Source: Cyanobacteria bacterium UBA3803 (GTDB taxonomy: Bacteria; Cyanobacteriota; Vampirovibrionia; Gastranaerophilales; Gastranaerophilaceae). From it: a stretch of DNA of 14,668 nucleotides. Of the stretch, positions 6,983 through 13,695 are shown piece by piece. The stretch spans positions 1-14,668 of the forward strand of contig DFEL01000176.1 of the NCBI GenBank assembly GCA_002369055.1, written 5' to 3'. The notes under the pieces are model-generated. The model searched no databases. It saw only the letters and a program-made list of their open reading frames with translations, and was not told the origin of the DNA. The first letter of the stretch is position 1. Each line of letters begins with the position of its first letter. A program made the translations under genes and the position numbers.

Positions 6983-7213
6983 ATGAGTACATTAGACAAA
7001 GTAAAAAAAGTAGTAGTAGACCAATTAAGCGTTGATGAAAGCTTAGTAACTCCTGAAGCTAGCTTTACAGGCGATTTAGGTGCTGACTCTTTAGACACAG
7101 TTGAATTAGTTATGGCTTTTGAAGAAGAATTCGGTTGCGAAATTCCTGATGAAGAAGCAGAAAAAATTCAAACAGTTCAAGATGCAGTAAACTACATTGA
7201 AGCTCATTCTTAA
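6983..7213 (+). CDS. acpP: Acyl carrier protein
   Basis: ACP carries growing acyl chains on 4'-phosphopantetheine. The start is the ATG at 6983 (76 residues, standard length): GAGG at 6971-6974 precedes it, and upstream in-frame sequence is lysine-rich noise within the promoter. The attachment serine is S36 in GADSLDTVELVMAFEEEF. The protein is acidic with the usual four-helix pattern and ends NYIEAHS. It serves FabD, FabG, FabF and PlsX encoded around it. An own promoter upstream and a strong hairpin downstream would let acpP mRNA accumulate separately from fabF. Confidence 0.97.
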   Translation: MSTLDKVKKVVVDQLSVDESLVTPEASFTGDLGADSLDTVELVMAFEEEFGCEIPDEEAEKIQTVQDAVNYIEAHS

Positions 7214-7242
7214 TTGAGTGATATTAAATTTTTACAATAACA

Positions 7243-7295
7243 AATAAAGAGGATATCGCTTAATTGTCGACATCCTCTTTATTAATTGAAAGAGG
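7243..7295 (+). promoter_or_regulatory. acpP-fabF intergenic hairpin with alternative pairing to the fabF Shine-Dalgarno
   Basis: Arms 7243-7254 and 7272-7283 (AATAAAGAGGAT / ATCCTCTTTATT) form 12 perfect pairs, extended inward by three more after one mismatch, with a 9-base loop. There is no proper T-run after it. The 3' arm CCTCTTT (7274-7280) is also complementary to the fabF Shine-Dalgarno AAAGAGG (7289-7295) across an 8-base loop. The two structures exclude each other. Both pairings are read directly from sequence; regulation is inference. Confidence 0.55.
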
Positions 7296-7302
7296 TATTA
7301 AT

Positions 7303-8562
7303 ATGGAAAAAAGACGAGTAGTAGTAACAGGTATTGGAGCAATAACATCTTATGGAATAGGTGTTGATAAATTTTGGAATGCCGTAAAAAATGGTGTTAG
7401 CGGAATTACTTATGTAGAGCCGCCAAGAATAGACGCTGAAAAACAAACAACTCACATCTACGGAGTTGTTCCTGAATATGATGAAACACAATATATGGAT
7501 GTAAAAGAAGCAAAACGTTTGGATAATTTTATAAAATATGCACTTGTTGCAAGTGATGAAGCCGTAAAACAATCCGAATTAAACATGGAAAATGAAGATG
7601 AATACCGTGTTGGTTGCTTGGTATCATCAGCAGCAGGCGGATATCATACTATTGAAGAAAATCACCTTACAATGTTAAACAGAGGATATACAAAATGTTC
7701 GCCATTTACCGTTCCTGCAATGATTGTAAACATGGCAGCAGGTAAAGTTGCAATCAAATACGGATTTAAAGGTGTAAACAAAGCAATTGTTTCTGCATGT
7801 GCAACTTCAACTCAATCAATAGGCGATGCAATGAGAACTATCCAATACGGTGATGCCGATGTTGTAGTTACTGGAGGAACCGAAGCGACTGTATGTAATA
7901 TGGGTGTTGGTGCATTTTCAGCAGCAAGAACTCTCTCAAAACGCAATGATGAGCCAACAAAAGCATCAAGACCTTATGATGTTGACAGAGATGGTTTTAT
8001 TATGAGTGAAGGTGCAGGAGTTCTTGTTTTAGAAGAATTGGAACACGCAAAAAAACGTGGAGCAAAGATTATTGCAGAAATAGTCGGCTATGGTCAAACT
8101 TGTGATGCTTACGATATTGTAGCCCCTGATCCAACAGGAGTGTCTGCCGCAAAAGCTATGGAATTTGCCTTAAAAGATGCAGGAATAAATGCAGAAGATA
8201 TAGATTACATAAACACTCACGGAACAAGCACGCATGTCGGAGATGTAGGTGAAGCAATTGCAATATCAAAAGTATTTGGCGAAACAGATAAAAATTCTCA
8301 TTTAAAAGTAAGTTCAACAAAAAGTATGCACGGTCATTTACTTGGTGCTGCCGGTGCTGTTGAAGCTATCGTATGCATAAAAGCAATGCAAGACGGAATT
8401 GTTCCACCAACAATAAATCTTGAAAATCTTGACCCTGAATTACCAAAGTTAAATTACGTTGCAAATAATGCTATTAAAGCTGATTTAAAATATACAATGT
8501 CAAACTCATTTGGTTTTGGTGGTCATGATGCTTCGATTATCTTAAAAAAATATGAAGAATAA
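7303..8562 (+). CDS. fabF: 3-oxoacyl-ACP synthase II (beta-ketoacyl-ACP synthase FabF)
   Basis: FabF condenses malonyl-ACP with acyl-ACP to elongate fatty acids. The ATG at 7303 (419 residues) is chosen because AAAGAGG lies seven bases upstream and MEKRRVVVTGIG is the family N-terminus; an upstream TTG at 7264 lies inside the hairpin. The Cys-His-His triad is C166 (SACATSTQS), H306 (NTHGTST) and H345 (SMHGHLLGAAGA). The C-terminal FGFGGHDAS is present. Small departures from textbook FabF: NTHGTSTHVGD rather than NAHGTSTPxxD, SMHGH instead of SMTGH, and DAYDIVAP where DAYHxT is usual. These suggest a divergent lineage, not loss of activity. It ends the plus-strand block before a strong terminator. 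Confidence 0.94.
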   Translation: MEKRRVVVTGIGAITSYGIGVDKFWNAVKNGVSGITYVEPPRIDAEKQTTHIYGVVPEYDETQYMDVKEAKRLDNFIKYALVASDEAVKQSELNMENEDEYRVGCLVSSAAGGYHTIEENHLTMLNRGYTKCSPFTVPAMIVNMAAGKVAIKYGFKGVNKAIVSACATSTQSIGDAMRTIQYGDADVVVTGGTEATVCNMGVGAFSAARTLSKRNDEPTKASRPYDVDRDGFIMSEGAGVLVLEELEHAKKRGAKIIAEIVGYGQTCDAYDIVAPDPTGVSAAKAMEFALKDAGINAEDIDYINTHGTSTHVGDVGEAIAISKVFGETDKNSHLKVSSTKSMHGHLLGAAGAVEAIVCIKAMQDGIVPPTINLENLDPELPKLNYVANNAIKADLKYTMSNSFGFGGHDASIILKKYEE

Positions 8563-8577
8563 AAAAACAATATAAAT

Positions 8578-8610
8578 AAAATGTCGACTGAAATTCAGTC
8601 GACATTTTTT
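8578..8610. terminator. Bidirectional intrinsic terminator between fabF and surE
   Basis: Thirteen-bp stem 8578-8590 / 8596-8608 (core ATGTCGACTG / CAGTCGACAT) with a 5-base loop, followed on the plus strand by six T. On the minus strand T-rich sequence also follows. It separates the convergent genes fabF and surE. Confidence 0.9.
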
Positions 8611-8612
8611 AT

Positions 8613-9404
8613 TTAAAACCAATTACAAATATCATCATGACACAATATGGTATTTAAGTCATTTGTAGTATCTTTTCTTGTCAAATTAAAAGTTAATGGC
8701 GAAATTGAAATTTTATTTTGTCTGATTGCTGTAATATCTGTATTTTCGTTATCTTTATCCGTAGATAATTTTCCTGCCATCCAATAATATACTTTGCCTC
8801 TGGGGTCAATACGTTTTTCGTAGTTATCCGTAAACATTCTTCCACCCATTTCTGTAACAGCAACACCGGAAATGTCATCTTTTGCAATACCTGGTATATT
8901 TATATTCAAAATAGATTTTTCAGGGAATTTAAATTTATCCAGTTTTGGAATAAGACTGCTAACAAATTCAGCCGAGAATTTTAAATCATCCAAAGAAGGT
9001 TTAAATAAATTAAGTGAAACGGCAATACTTGGAATATTCATCATTGCACCTTCGATAGCACAACTAACAGTACCTGAATAAATGATATCGTGTCCCAAAT
9101 TAGGACCATGATTAATACCTGAAACAATTAAATCAGGTTTTTCATTGTCAGATAAAATAGCACTAACACCAATTTTAACACAATCACCAGGAGTACCTGA
9201 AACTGCCCAAGCACGCCTTGCACCATATTTTGCCTCAACTTCTTCAACTCTAAGCGGAGAATTTAAAGTAATTGAATGTCCTGCTGCTGAACGCTCTTGA
9301 TTTGGTGCAATAATATATACATCGTAATCAGTAGATAATTTTTCAGATAAAGCTCTTATACCATTAGCATGGATACCATCATCATTTGATAATAAAATAT
9401 TCAT
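8613..9404 (-). CDS. surE: 5'/3'-nucleotidase SurE
   Basis: SurE is a metal-dependent survival protein that removes phosphate from nucleoside monophosphates (and often short polyphosphate) in the cytosol. The 263 residues begin MNILLSNDDGIHANGI, carrying metal ligands D8 and D9. Further ligands are S39 (QERSAAGHSITL) and N98 (SGINHGPNLG). VSGTPGDCV and DIIYSGTVSCAIEGA are also typical. An AAAGGAG Shine-Dalgarno and its own promoter lie upstream. It is a single-gene unit, convergent with fabF and ending three bases from the shared terminator. Confidence 0.95.
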   Translation of the reverse strand: MNILLSNDDGIHANGIRALSEKLSTDYDVYIIAPNQERSAAGHSITLNSPLRVEEVEAKYGARRAWAVSGTPGDCVKIGVSAILSDNEKPDLIVSGINHGPNLGHDIIYSGTVSCAIEGAMMNIPSIAVSLNLFKPSLDDLKFSAEFVSSLIPKLDKFKFPEKSILNINIPGIAKDDISGVAVTEMGGRMFTDNYEKRIDPRGKVYYWMAGKLSTDKDNENTDITAIRQNKISISPLTFNLTRKDTTNDLNTILCHDDICNWF

Positions 9405-9420
9405 AACAAATCTCCTTTAT

Positions 9421-9448
9421 TTTATAGTGCAATAAAAAAAATTGTAAA
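9421..9448 (-). promoter_or_regulatory. Putative sigma-70 promoter for surE
   Basis: On the minus strand: TTTACA (9448-9443), 16 bases, TATAAA (9426-9421), then an AAAGGAG Shine-Dalgarno and the surE ATG at 9404. The leader would be about 10-15 bases. The rest of the 168-base gap to the patatin-like gene holds only a hairpin at 9535-9564. Confidence 0.5.
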
Positions 9449-9534
9449 TCAATATACAACAAAGTATCTGTCGTTTGAGTATAATAATAGTCACTGCCAG
9501 TTGAATTTAAACCGAAAATTTTTATAAAACAAAC

Positions 9535-9564
9535 TTAATAGTTTTCAATATCAAAAACTATTAA
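9535..9564 (-). terminator. Hairpin downstream of the patatin-like gene, possible terminator of the minus operon
   Basis: A perfect 11-bp stem (TTAATAGTTTT / AAAACTATTAA; 9535-9545 with 9554-9564) with an 8-base loop lies about 8 bases after the stop codon on the minus strand, followed there by a T-rich GTTTGTTTTAT. It is A+T-rich and so of modest stability. Confidence 0.5.
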
Positions 9565-9572
9565 CCATAAAG

Positions 9573-10457
9573 TTATTTATAGATATACTCTTTTATTTTT
9601 GAAAGATTATTATTACAATCTTTCACACCTACGTCATAAATTGCTTGTAATTTATTTAAATTCTTTTCAACCCTTTGCATTTTTATTTTTTCACTAGGTC
9701 TTAAAACTATTATTTTACATTCATTTTCGTATTTTCTTATAAAATCTAAGATTTCATTATAATTTATATAAGCATTTTTAGCAGTTTTGACAAATTCCGG
9801 ATACTTTTTATAAACTAAACTAAACGGAAGCCAAGATTTTGATTTTATATAATCAGCAGGTCTTGTTTGAACAACGATAATCTTTTCGTAACCCATTTCA
9901 AGTGCTTTCTTTAAAGGAATCGGGTCTGCAACGGCACCGTCTAAATATTTATTTCCATTAATTTCTACTAATTTTGACACAAACGGCATAGAACCTGAAG
10001 CTCTTAAATATTCCATATCTCTTTTAGCATCACTAATTTCTATGTATTCGGCTTTTCCCGTTTCAACATTGGTAACAACCGCATAAAATTTTACATCCGA
10101 ACTATCGTAAGTTTCAAAATCCAACGGGTCTAATTCATAAACAAGTTTGTTAAAGCAAAAATCTTTGTTCATCACATCACCCGTAGTAATAAGAGAATAC
10201 ATACCCATATATCTTTTATCATGTGCGTATTTTATGTTATATCTTAAAGCTCTTCCTATTTGTTTTGATTTGTAATTTATTCCAAACAAAGCACCGGCTG
10301 AAACGCCAAATATGGTATCGACCTTAATATCATTTTCCATAAATACATCTAAAACACCAGCGGTATATAGACCTCTCATAGCACCGCCTTCAAGTACTAA
10401 AGCAATTTTGTTATTATTATAATTATTTTTACTATTCATTTTATTTGTTCTATTCAT
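9573..10457 (-). CDS. Patatin-like phospholipase/acyl hydrolase (YjjU/RssA type)
   Basis: This 294-residue cytosolic serine lipase-like protein has a Ser-Asp dyad: the oxyanion loop EGGAMRG at 23-29, nucleophile S53 in GVSAG, and D173 in YLDGAVADP. VLDVFMENDIKVDTIFGVSAGAL and LRASGSMPF match the YjjU-like bacterial branch. There is no signal peptide or membrane segment. Family enzymes cleave acyl esters of lipids; the substrate here is unknown. The ATG at 10457 directly follows the SMR gene stop (TAAATG), so it is the last gene of the operon and coupled. A second in-frame ATG at 10439 is an alternative start; neither has a Shine-Dalgarno, and the first 16 residues are Asn-rich and unlikely to matter. 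Possibly handles lipids or signalling under stress. Confidence 0.85.
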   Translation of the reverse strand: MNRTNKMNSKNNYNNNKIALVLEGGAMRGLYTAGVLDVFMENDIKVDTIFGVSAGALFGINYKSKQIGRALRYNIKYAHDKRYMGMYSLITTGDVMNKDFCFNKLVYELDPLDFETYDSSDVKFYAVVTNVETGKAEYIEISDAKRDMEYLRASGSMPFVSKLVEINGNKYLDGAVADPIPLKKALEMGYEKIIVVQTRPADYIKSKSWLPFSLVYKKYPEFVKTAKNAYINYNEILDFIRKYENECKIIVLRPSEKIKMQRVEKNLNKLQAIYDVGVKDCNNNLSKIKEYIYK

Positions 10458-10778
10458 TTATTGTTTTGCAAAAAGTTTTAACCCGATAATGCCAATAATA
10501 ATCAGAATTACAGATATTATTTGCAAAACAGTTAGTTTTTCGCTAAATAACAACACCCCAAGAATTGACGTTCCGATTATTCCAAAAGCAACCCAAAGAA
10601 CATAAGCCATTCCGAGAGGAAGATATTTTAAAGCTAATGCTAAAAATACGGCACTTAAAATATATGTAACAGCAGTAATTACTGATGGAATTACAACACT
10701 AAAACCGTTTGAATATTTCATTGCAATAGCCCAAATGATTTCAAAAATGCCTGCAAGCAGTAACATTAACCATTTCAT
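10458..10778 (-). CDS. Small multidrug resistance (SMR) transporter, SugE/Gdx-like
   Basis: This inner-membrane protein of 106 residues has four hydrophobic helices, the normal SMR size, and acts as an antiparallel dimer. The essential E13 is present in helix 1 (AGIFEIIWAIAMKYSNGF). That segment, with K21 and G25-F26, and the PSVIT that follows, closely resembles the guanidinium-exporter (Gdx/SugE) subtype rather than EmrE. In helix 3 the usual W-[ST]-G-x-G is W62-V-A-F-G66, which departs from both Gdx and Qac subtypes, so the substrate is uncertain. The ATG lies two bases after the stop of the upstream cysteine-rich gene, and the patatin-like gene follows with no gap. There is no guanidine riboswitch in the available space. 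Confidence 0.87.
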   Translation of the reverse strand: MKWLMLLLAGIFEIIWAIAMKYSNGFSVVIPSVITAVTYILSAVFLALALKYLPLGMAYVLWVAFGIIGTSILGVLLFSEKLTVLQIISVILIIIGIIGLKLFAKQ

Positions 10779-10780
10779 TT

Positions 10781-10990
10781 TTACGCTTCACCCTTCAATA
10801 AAAATTCTGCGTAATCTTTTGTTTTTGTTCCTTTACGTTTATGCTCGGGGTCAATTTTATCAAAAAAGCAATTTGGCATTTCGTCCATTCTTAAATTTTT
10901 TTCAATACAAGGGGTACAGCCCAAGTCATGATTTAATGGGTGTAATTTGCATTTTGTATTTTTACAGGTACATAATTCTTTTGCGTTCAT
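10781..10990 (-). CDS. Six-cysteine mini-protein (DUF6485-like)
   Basis: This 69-residue protein has cysteines at 7, 9, 14, 25, 28 and 41: CTCKNTKC, then CTPC, then MPNCFF. The pattern CxCxxxxC, CxxC, and P-x-C-F-F resembles small cysteine-rich proteins of anaerobes that I associate with DUF6485; the name is from memory and uncertain. It is likely a structural zinc or iron-sulfur binder. The C-terminal part is lysine-rich and helical. A GAGGAG Shine-Dalgarno inside the end of the preceding gene supports the ATG at 10990. It is the third gene of the regulator operon, two bases from its neighbours on both sides. No function can be assigned. Confidence 0.75.
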   Translation of the reverse strand: MNAKELCTCKNTKCKLHPLNHDLGCTPCIEKNLRMDEMPNCFFDKIDPEHKRKGTKTKDYAEFLLKGEA

Positions 10991-10992
10991 AT

Positions 10993-11307
10993 CTACTCCT
11001 CTGCTTCAATTTTGAATATTACAGGACGAAGTCCGTCGTTACAAGAACAAATAGCAACACCCGGTTTTCTTATCCAGTCACCGTAATAAAAAAGTTCTTT
11101 TGTCGCTCCTCCGTGGGCAAGAGTGAAAACATATTGATAAATTGCTTTCCAAGCTTCATTGCAAAAACCTTCAGGACATTCCCAGTCGGCATAGAAAACT
11201 TGACCTTCTTTAAGCATCGGGCAAGCAGTCAGACCGTCAACACCATACTCTTTCGCAAGTTCTTCATCAAAATTTCGTTTCAAAACTGTTATTTTACATT
11301 TTTTCAT
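10993..11307 (-). CDS. TIGR04076 family protein
   Basis: The 104 residues match the TIGR04076 pattern as I know it: MKKCKITVLKRNFDEEL at the start, a CP motif at C29, EGQVFYADWECPEGFC with C44 and C49, a central AWKAIYQYVFTLAHGG, and near the end ICSCNDGLRPVIFKIE with C87 and C89. The family is small, cytosolic, of unknown function, and often found in anaerobes; the conserved cysteines suggest metal or redox chemistry. A GAGGT Shine-Dalgarno lies eight bases before the ATG. It begins 18 bases after the Crp/Fnr-type regulator and belongs to the same operon, so it is probably part of that regulator's response. Confidence 0.8.
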   Translation of the reverse strand: MKKCKITVLKRNFDEELAKEYGVDGLTACPMLKEGQVFYADWECPEGFCNEAWKAIYQYVFTLAHGGATKELFYYGDWIRKPGVAICSCNDGLRPVIFKIEAEE

Positions 11308-11325
11308 TATTTTTTACCTCAATTT

Positions 11326-12009
11326 TTATAATAACTTAAACCAATTCTTATTATATTCAATTATTCCTTCATTTTTAAGTTTGCTTAATTCTGCACTCAT
11401 AGCACTTCTTTCAACCCCTAAATAGTCAGCTAAACCTTGTCTGTCGTATTGAATATAAATTTCTTTTGAATTTTGTTTTATTGATTCTAAACTCAAAAAT
11501 GTAAGCAATTTTTCTTTTGTAGTTCTTTTTGCCATGCATTCAATTTTTTCCGTTAAATTGACATTTTTGTTTGAAATTATAAAAAGCAAATTTTTTACAA
11601 GCTGTTTATGAAAACTGCAGCAATTTTGACATGGACTTGATAATTTATCGGAATCTAAAAATAAAACTGTACTATCAACAAGCGCTTCCACGTTCATTGA
11701 AGGAATTTTATTAACATAAGCATAAGCTTCTGCAAATATTTGTTTAGGTTCAATTATTGATAAAATGGACTTATTCCCTAAATAGTCATATTGAACAACT
11801 TGTAATTTTCCTTCTGTTAAAAGACCGAATTTTTTAATTTCAGCACCTTGGGATAATACTTCTTCTCCTTTTTTATAATGCTTTATTACTCCTCTTAAAC
11901 ACCCAAGCATAGAGGATAATTCCTCTACTTTTATATCTTGTAATAGAACGCTGTCTTTTATTTTTTCTAATTCATTAATCATAATTATAATCCGTTGTTT
12001 TTCCAACAT
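11326..12009 (-). CDS. Crp/Fnr-family transcriptional regulator (HcpR-like by context)
   Basis: The 227 residues show an N-terminal cyclic-nucleotide-binding-type beta barrel (~40-120: YKKGEEVLSQGAEIKKFGLLTEGKL, GNKSILSIIEPKQIFAEA), a dimerisation helix (~135-165) and a C-terminal winged helix (~187-217: YDRQGLADYLGVERSAMSAE). A CQNCC cluster (C127, C130, C131) just before the long helix is a candidate effector or cofactor site. It is not the N-terminal FNR cluster. The gene diverges from hcp, which suggests it senses NO or redox state and regulates hcp and its own operon; that is inference from context. The start is either 12009, supported by a -10 box six bases upstream, or the in-frame ATG at 11982, which fits the usual family N-terminus. 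Neither has a Shine-Dalgarno. Confidence 0.88.
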   Translation of the reverse strand: MLEKQRIIIMINELEKIKDSVLLQDIKVEELSSMLGCLRGVIKHYKKGEEVLSQGAEIKKFGLLTEGKLQVVQYDYLGNKSILSIIEPKQIFAEAYAYVNKIPSMNVEALVDSTVLFLDSDKLSSPCQNCCSFHKQLVKNLLFIISNKNVNLTEKIECMAKRTTKEKLLTFLSLESIKQNSKEIYIQYDRQGLADYLGVERSAMSAELSKLKNEGIIEYNKNWFKLL

Positions 12010-12015
12010 ACTTTT

Positions 12016-12046
12016 ATTCTAATTTAATATAAATTTGACATGTAAA
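12016..12046 (-). promoter_or_regulatory. Putative promoter of the Crp/Fnr-type gene, possibly leaderless
   Basis: On the minus strand: TTTACA (12046-12041), 19 bases, TAGAAT (12021-12016), then six bases to the ATG at 12009. The spacer is longer than ideal. An alternative is TTGTTT, 17 bases, TAAATT, which would favour the ATG at 11982. Confidence 0.4.
12021..12046. promoter_or_regulatory. Candidate operators in the regulator-hcp intergenic region
   Basis: Two symmetric elements lie here. AATTTA-ATA-TAAATT (12021-12035) is a perfect inverted repeat centred near 12028, about 42 bases upstream of the expected hcp start, the class II position for Crp/Fnr activators. TTGACATGTAAA (12035-12046) is symmetric in 5 of 6 pairs and overlaps the hcp -35. 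Neither is a classical FNR or CRP box, and the first is all A/T, so chance is possible. Confidence 0.3.
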
Positions 12047-12064
12047 CAAGAGGGGAAATAAAAA
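12035..12064 (+). promoter_or_regulatory. Putative hcp promoter: perfect -35, weak -10
   Basis: TTGACA at 12035-12040 is consensus. The best -10 at 17-18 bases is TAAAAA (12059-12064), only 4 of 6, which would fit an activator-dependent promoter. The leader would be about 35 bases and contains CCTCTT and the AAGGAGG Shine-Dalgarno. Confidence 0.45.
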
Positions 12065-12106
12065 AAATGTTAAACCTCTTAAAATGTAAAAAAAGGAGGA
12101 ATTATT

Positions 12107-13651
12107 ATGTCAATGTTTTGTTTTCAATGTGAGCAAAGAGGTAAATATAAAGGAGCTGATGGTACCTTACTGGACGGCTGCACTGTTTGCGGTGTATGTG
12201 GCAAAAAAGAAGATACCGCAAACTTGCAAGATGAAGTTATCAGTTCTTTAATTGAACTATCTAAAACTAAGCCAAATGATGAAACAACTTTAAAAATTAT
12301 AGAAGGACTCTTTACAACAATCACAAATGCTAATTTTGATAATGAGTCATTAAAAACTATGATAAAGAACCCTGAATATGATATGAATAAAATTTGGCAA
12401 GGAAATGAAGATGTAAGAAGTTTAAAATCTTTAATTTTATTCGGGCTTAAAGGTATGGCTGCTTATGCTCATCACGCTTGGGTACTTGGATATAAAGACG
12501 AAACAGTAAATAATTTCTTTTATGAAGGTTTATCTGCTTTGGAAAAAGATTTATCAACAGATGAACTTATTGCTCTTGTTTTAAAAACCGGAGAAGTTAA
12601 TTTTAAATGTATGGAAATGCTTGATAGAGCTAATACCGAAACTTACGGTAATCCTGAGCCGACAAAAGTTACAAAAAACATTGAAGCAAAACCTTTTATT
12701 GTTATAACGGGACACGACTTGCACGATTTGAAAATGTTATTAGAACAAACAAAAGATAAAGGAATTAATATTTATACTCATGGCGAAATGCTTCCTGCTC
12801 TTGCGTATCCGGAATTGAAAAAGTATGAGCATTTAAAAGGCAATTTTGGAACAGCTTGGCAAAATCAGCAGAAAGAGTTTGATAATATTCCGGCTCCAAT
12901 TTTATTTACAACAAACTGCATAATGCCTGTAAAAGACAGTTATAAAGACAGAGTATTTACAACAGCTGCCGTACATTATCCTCAATGTACTTATATTAAA
13001 GCTGATAATAAAGGCTATAAAGACTTCACCCCTGTTATAAATAAAGCATTAGAACTTGGCGGTTATAAAGAAGTACAGAAAATGCCCGGTATTAACGGTG
13101 GTGAAAGTTTAACTGTCGGTTTTGGACATCATACAGTTTTGTCTGTTGCCGATAAGGTCGTTGAAGCTGTTAAATCAGGAGCTTTAAAACATATCTTTTT
13201 AGTCGGCGGATGTGACGGAGCGAAACCAGGAAGAAATTATTATACGGAATTTGTAAAACAAACGCCAAAAAATACGCTCGTTTTAACTTGTGCTTGCGGG
13301 AAATACAGATTTAATGATTTAGAATTAGGCGATATAAATGGTATTCCAAGATTGTTGGATTTAGGTCAATGCAACGATGCTTATTCAGGTATAAAAATTG
13401 CGGTTGAACTTGCTAAAGTATTTAATTGCGGTGTAAATGACCTGCCTTTATCAATAGTTCTTTCGTGGTATGAACAAAAAGCAGTCTGCGTTCTTTTAAC
13501 TCTGCTTTATTTAGGTATTCAAAATATCAAACTAGGACCAAGTTTACCTGCATTTGTTTCACCAAATGTTTTAAATGTCTTGGTTGATAAATTTAAAATC
13601 GCACCAACAACAACGCCTGAAGAGGATTTAAAAGAAATATTGACAAAATAA
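12107..13651 (+). CDS. hcp: Hydroxylamine reductase / hybrid-cluster protein
   Basis: Hcp holds an N-terminal cubane and the hybrid Fe-S-O cluster. It reduces hydroxylamine or NO in vitro and protects against nitrosative stress. The 514 residues carry every hybrid-cluster ligand: H203 (GHDLHDL), E227 (THGEMLPA), C271 (FTTNC), C369 (VGGCDG, the persulfide cysteine), C397 (CACGKYRF), C422 (DLGQC), E456 and K458 (SWYEQK). The N-terminal cluster cysteines are C5, C8, then C25, C28, C31 (GCTVCGVCGK). Spacing C-x2-C-x16-C-x5-C is longer than the C-x2-C-x7/8-C-x5-C of anaerobe-type Hcp because of about eight extra residues (GKYKGADGTLLDG), with an extra C28. A strong AAGGAGG precedes the ATG. Divergent from the Crp/Fnr-type gene; no hcr reductase gene is adjacent. 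Confidence 0.95.
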   Translation: MSMFCFQCEQRGKYKGADGTLLDGCTVCGVCGKKEDTANLQDEVISSLIELSKTKPNDETTLKIIEGLFTTITNANFDNESLKTMIKNPEYDMNKIWQGNEDVRSLKSLILFGLKGMAAYAHHAWVLGYKDETVNNFFYEGLSALEKDLSTDELIALVLKTGEVNFKCMEMLDRANTETYGNPEPTKVTKNIEAKPFIVITGHDLHDLKMLLEQTKDKGINIYTHGEMLPALAYPELKKYEHLKGNFGTAWQNQQKEFDNIPAPILFTTNCIMPVKDSYKDRVFTTAAVHYPQCTYIKADNKGYKDFTPVINKALELGGYKEVQKMPGINGGESLTVGFGHHTVLSVADKVVEAVKSGALKHIFLVGGCDGAKPGRNYYTEFVKQTPKNTLVLTCACGKYRFNDLELGDINGIPRLLDLGQCNDAYSGIKIAVELAKVFNCGVNDLPLSIVLSWYEQKAVCVLLTLLYLGIQNIKLGPSLPAFVSPNVLNVLVDKFKIAPTTTPEEDLKEILTK

Positions 13652-13658
13652 TTTCTGT

Positions 13659-13680
13659 AAAGGGCGGTGTCGCCCTTTTT
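13659..13680 (+). terminator. Intrinsic terminator of hcp
   Basis: AAAGGGCG / CGCCCTTT stem (13659-13666 with 13671-13678), a GTGT loop and a T-run, starting 7 bases after the hcp stop. Confidence 0.93.
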
Positions 13681-13695
13681 ATTTAAATTTATTAT

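Noticed and set aside
7264..7302. TTG-initiated extension of fabF
   Set aside because: It encodes the hairpin 3' arm; the ATG at 7303 matches the family N-terminus and has AAAGAGG upstream.
8872..9081. Plus-strand frame inside surE
   Set aside because: Antisense shadow of surE with no promoter or Shine-Dalgarno.
10779..10780. Guanidine riboswitch upstream of the SMR gene
   Set aside because: Only two bases separate it from the upstream gene, leaving no space for an aptamer.
10735..11331. Plus-strand reading frame of about 198 codons
   Set aside because: It is antisense to the TIGR04076 and cysteine-rich genes, which have clear family patterns and Shine-Dalgarno sites; its translation is Phe/Ser/Tyr-rich without motifs.
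12048..12080. AAGAGG...CCTCTT hairpin before hcp, like the other two hairpins
   Set aside because: The left arm falls in the promoter spacer and would not be transcribed; the arms are only 6 bp with a 21-base loop.
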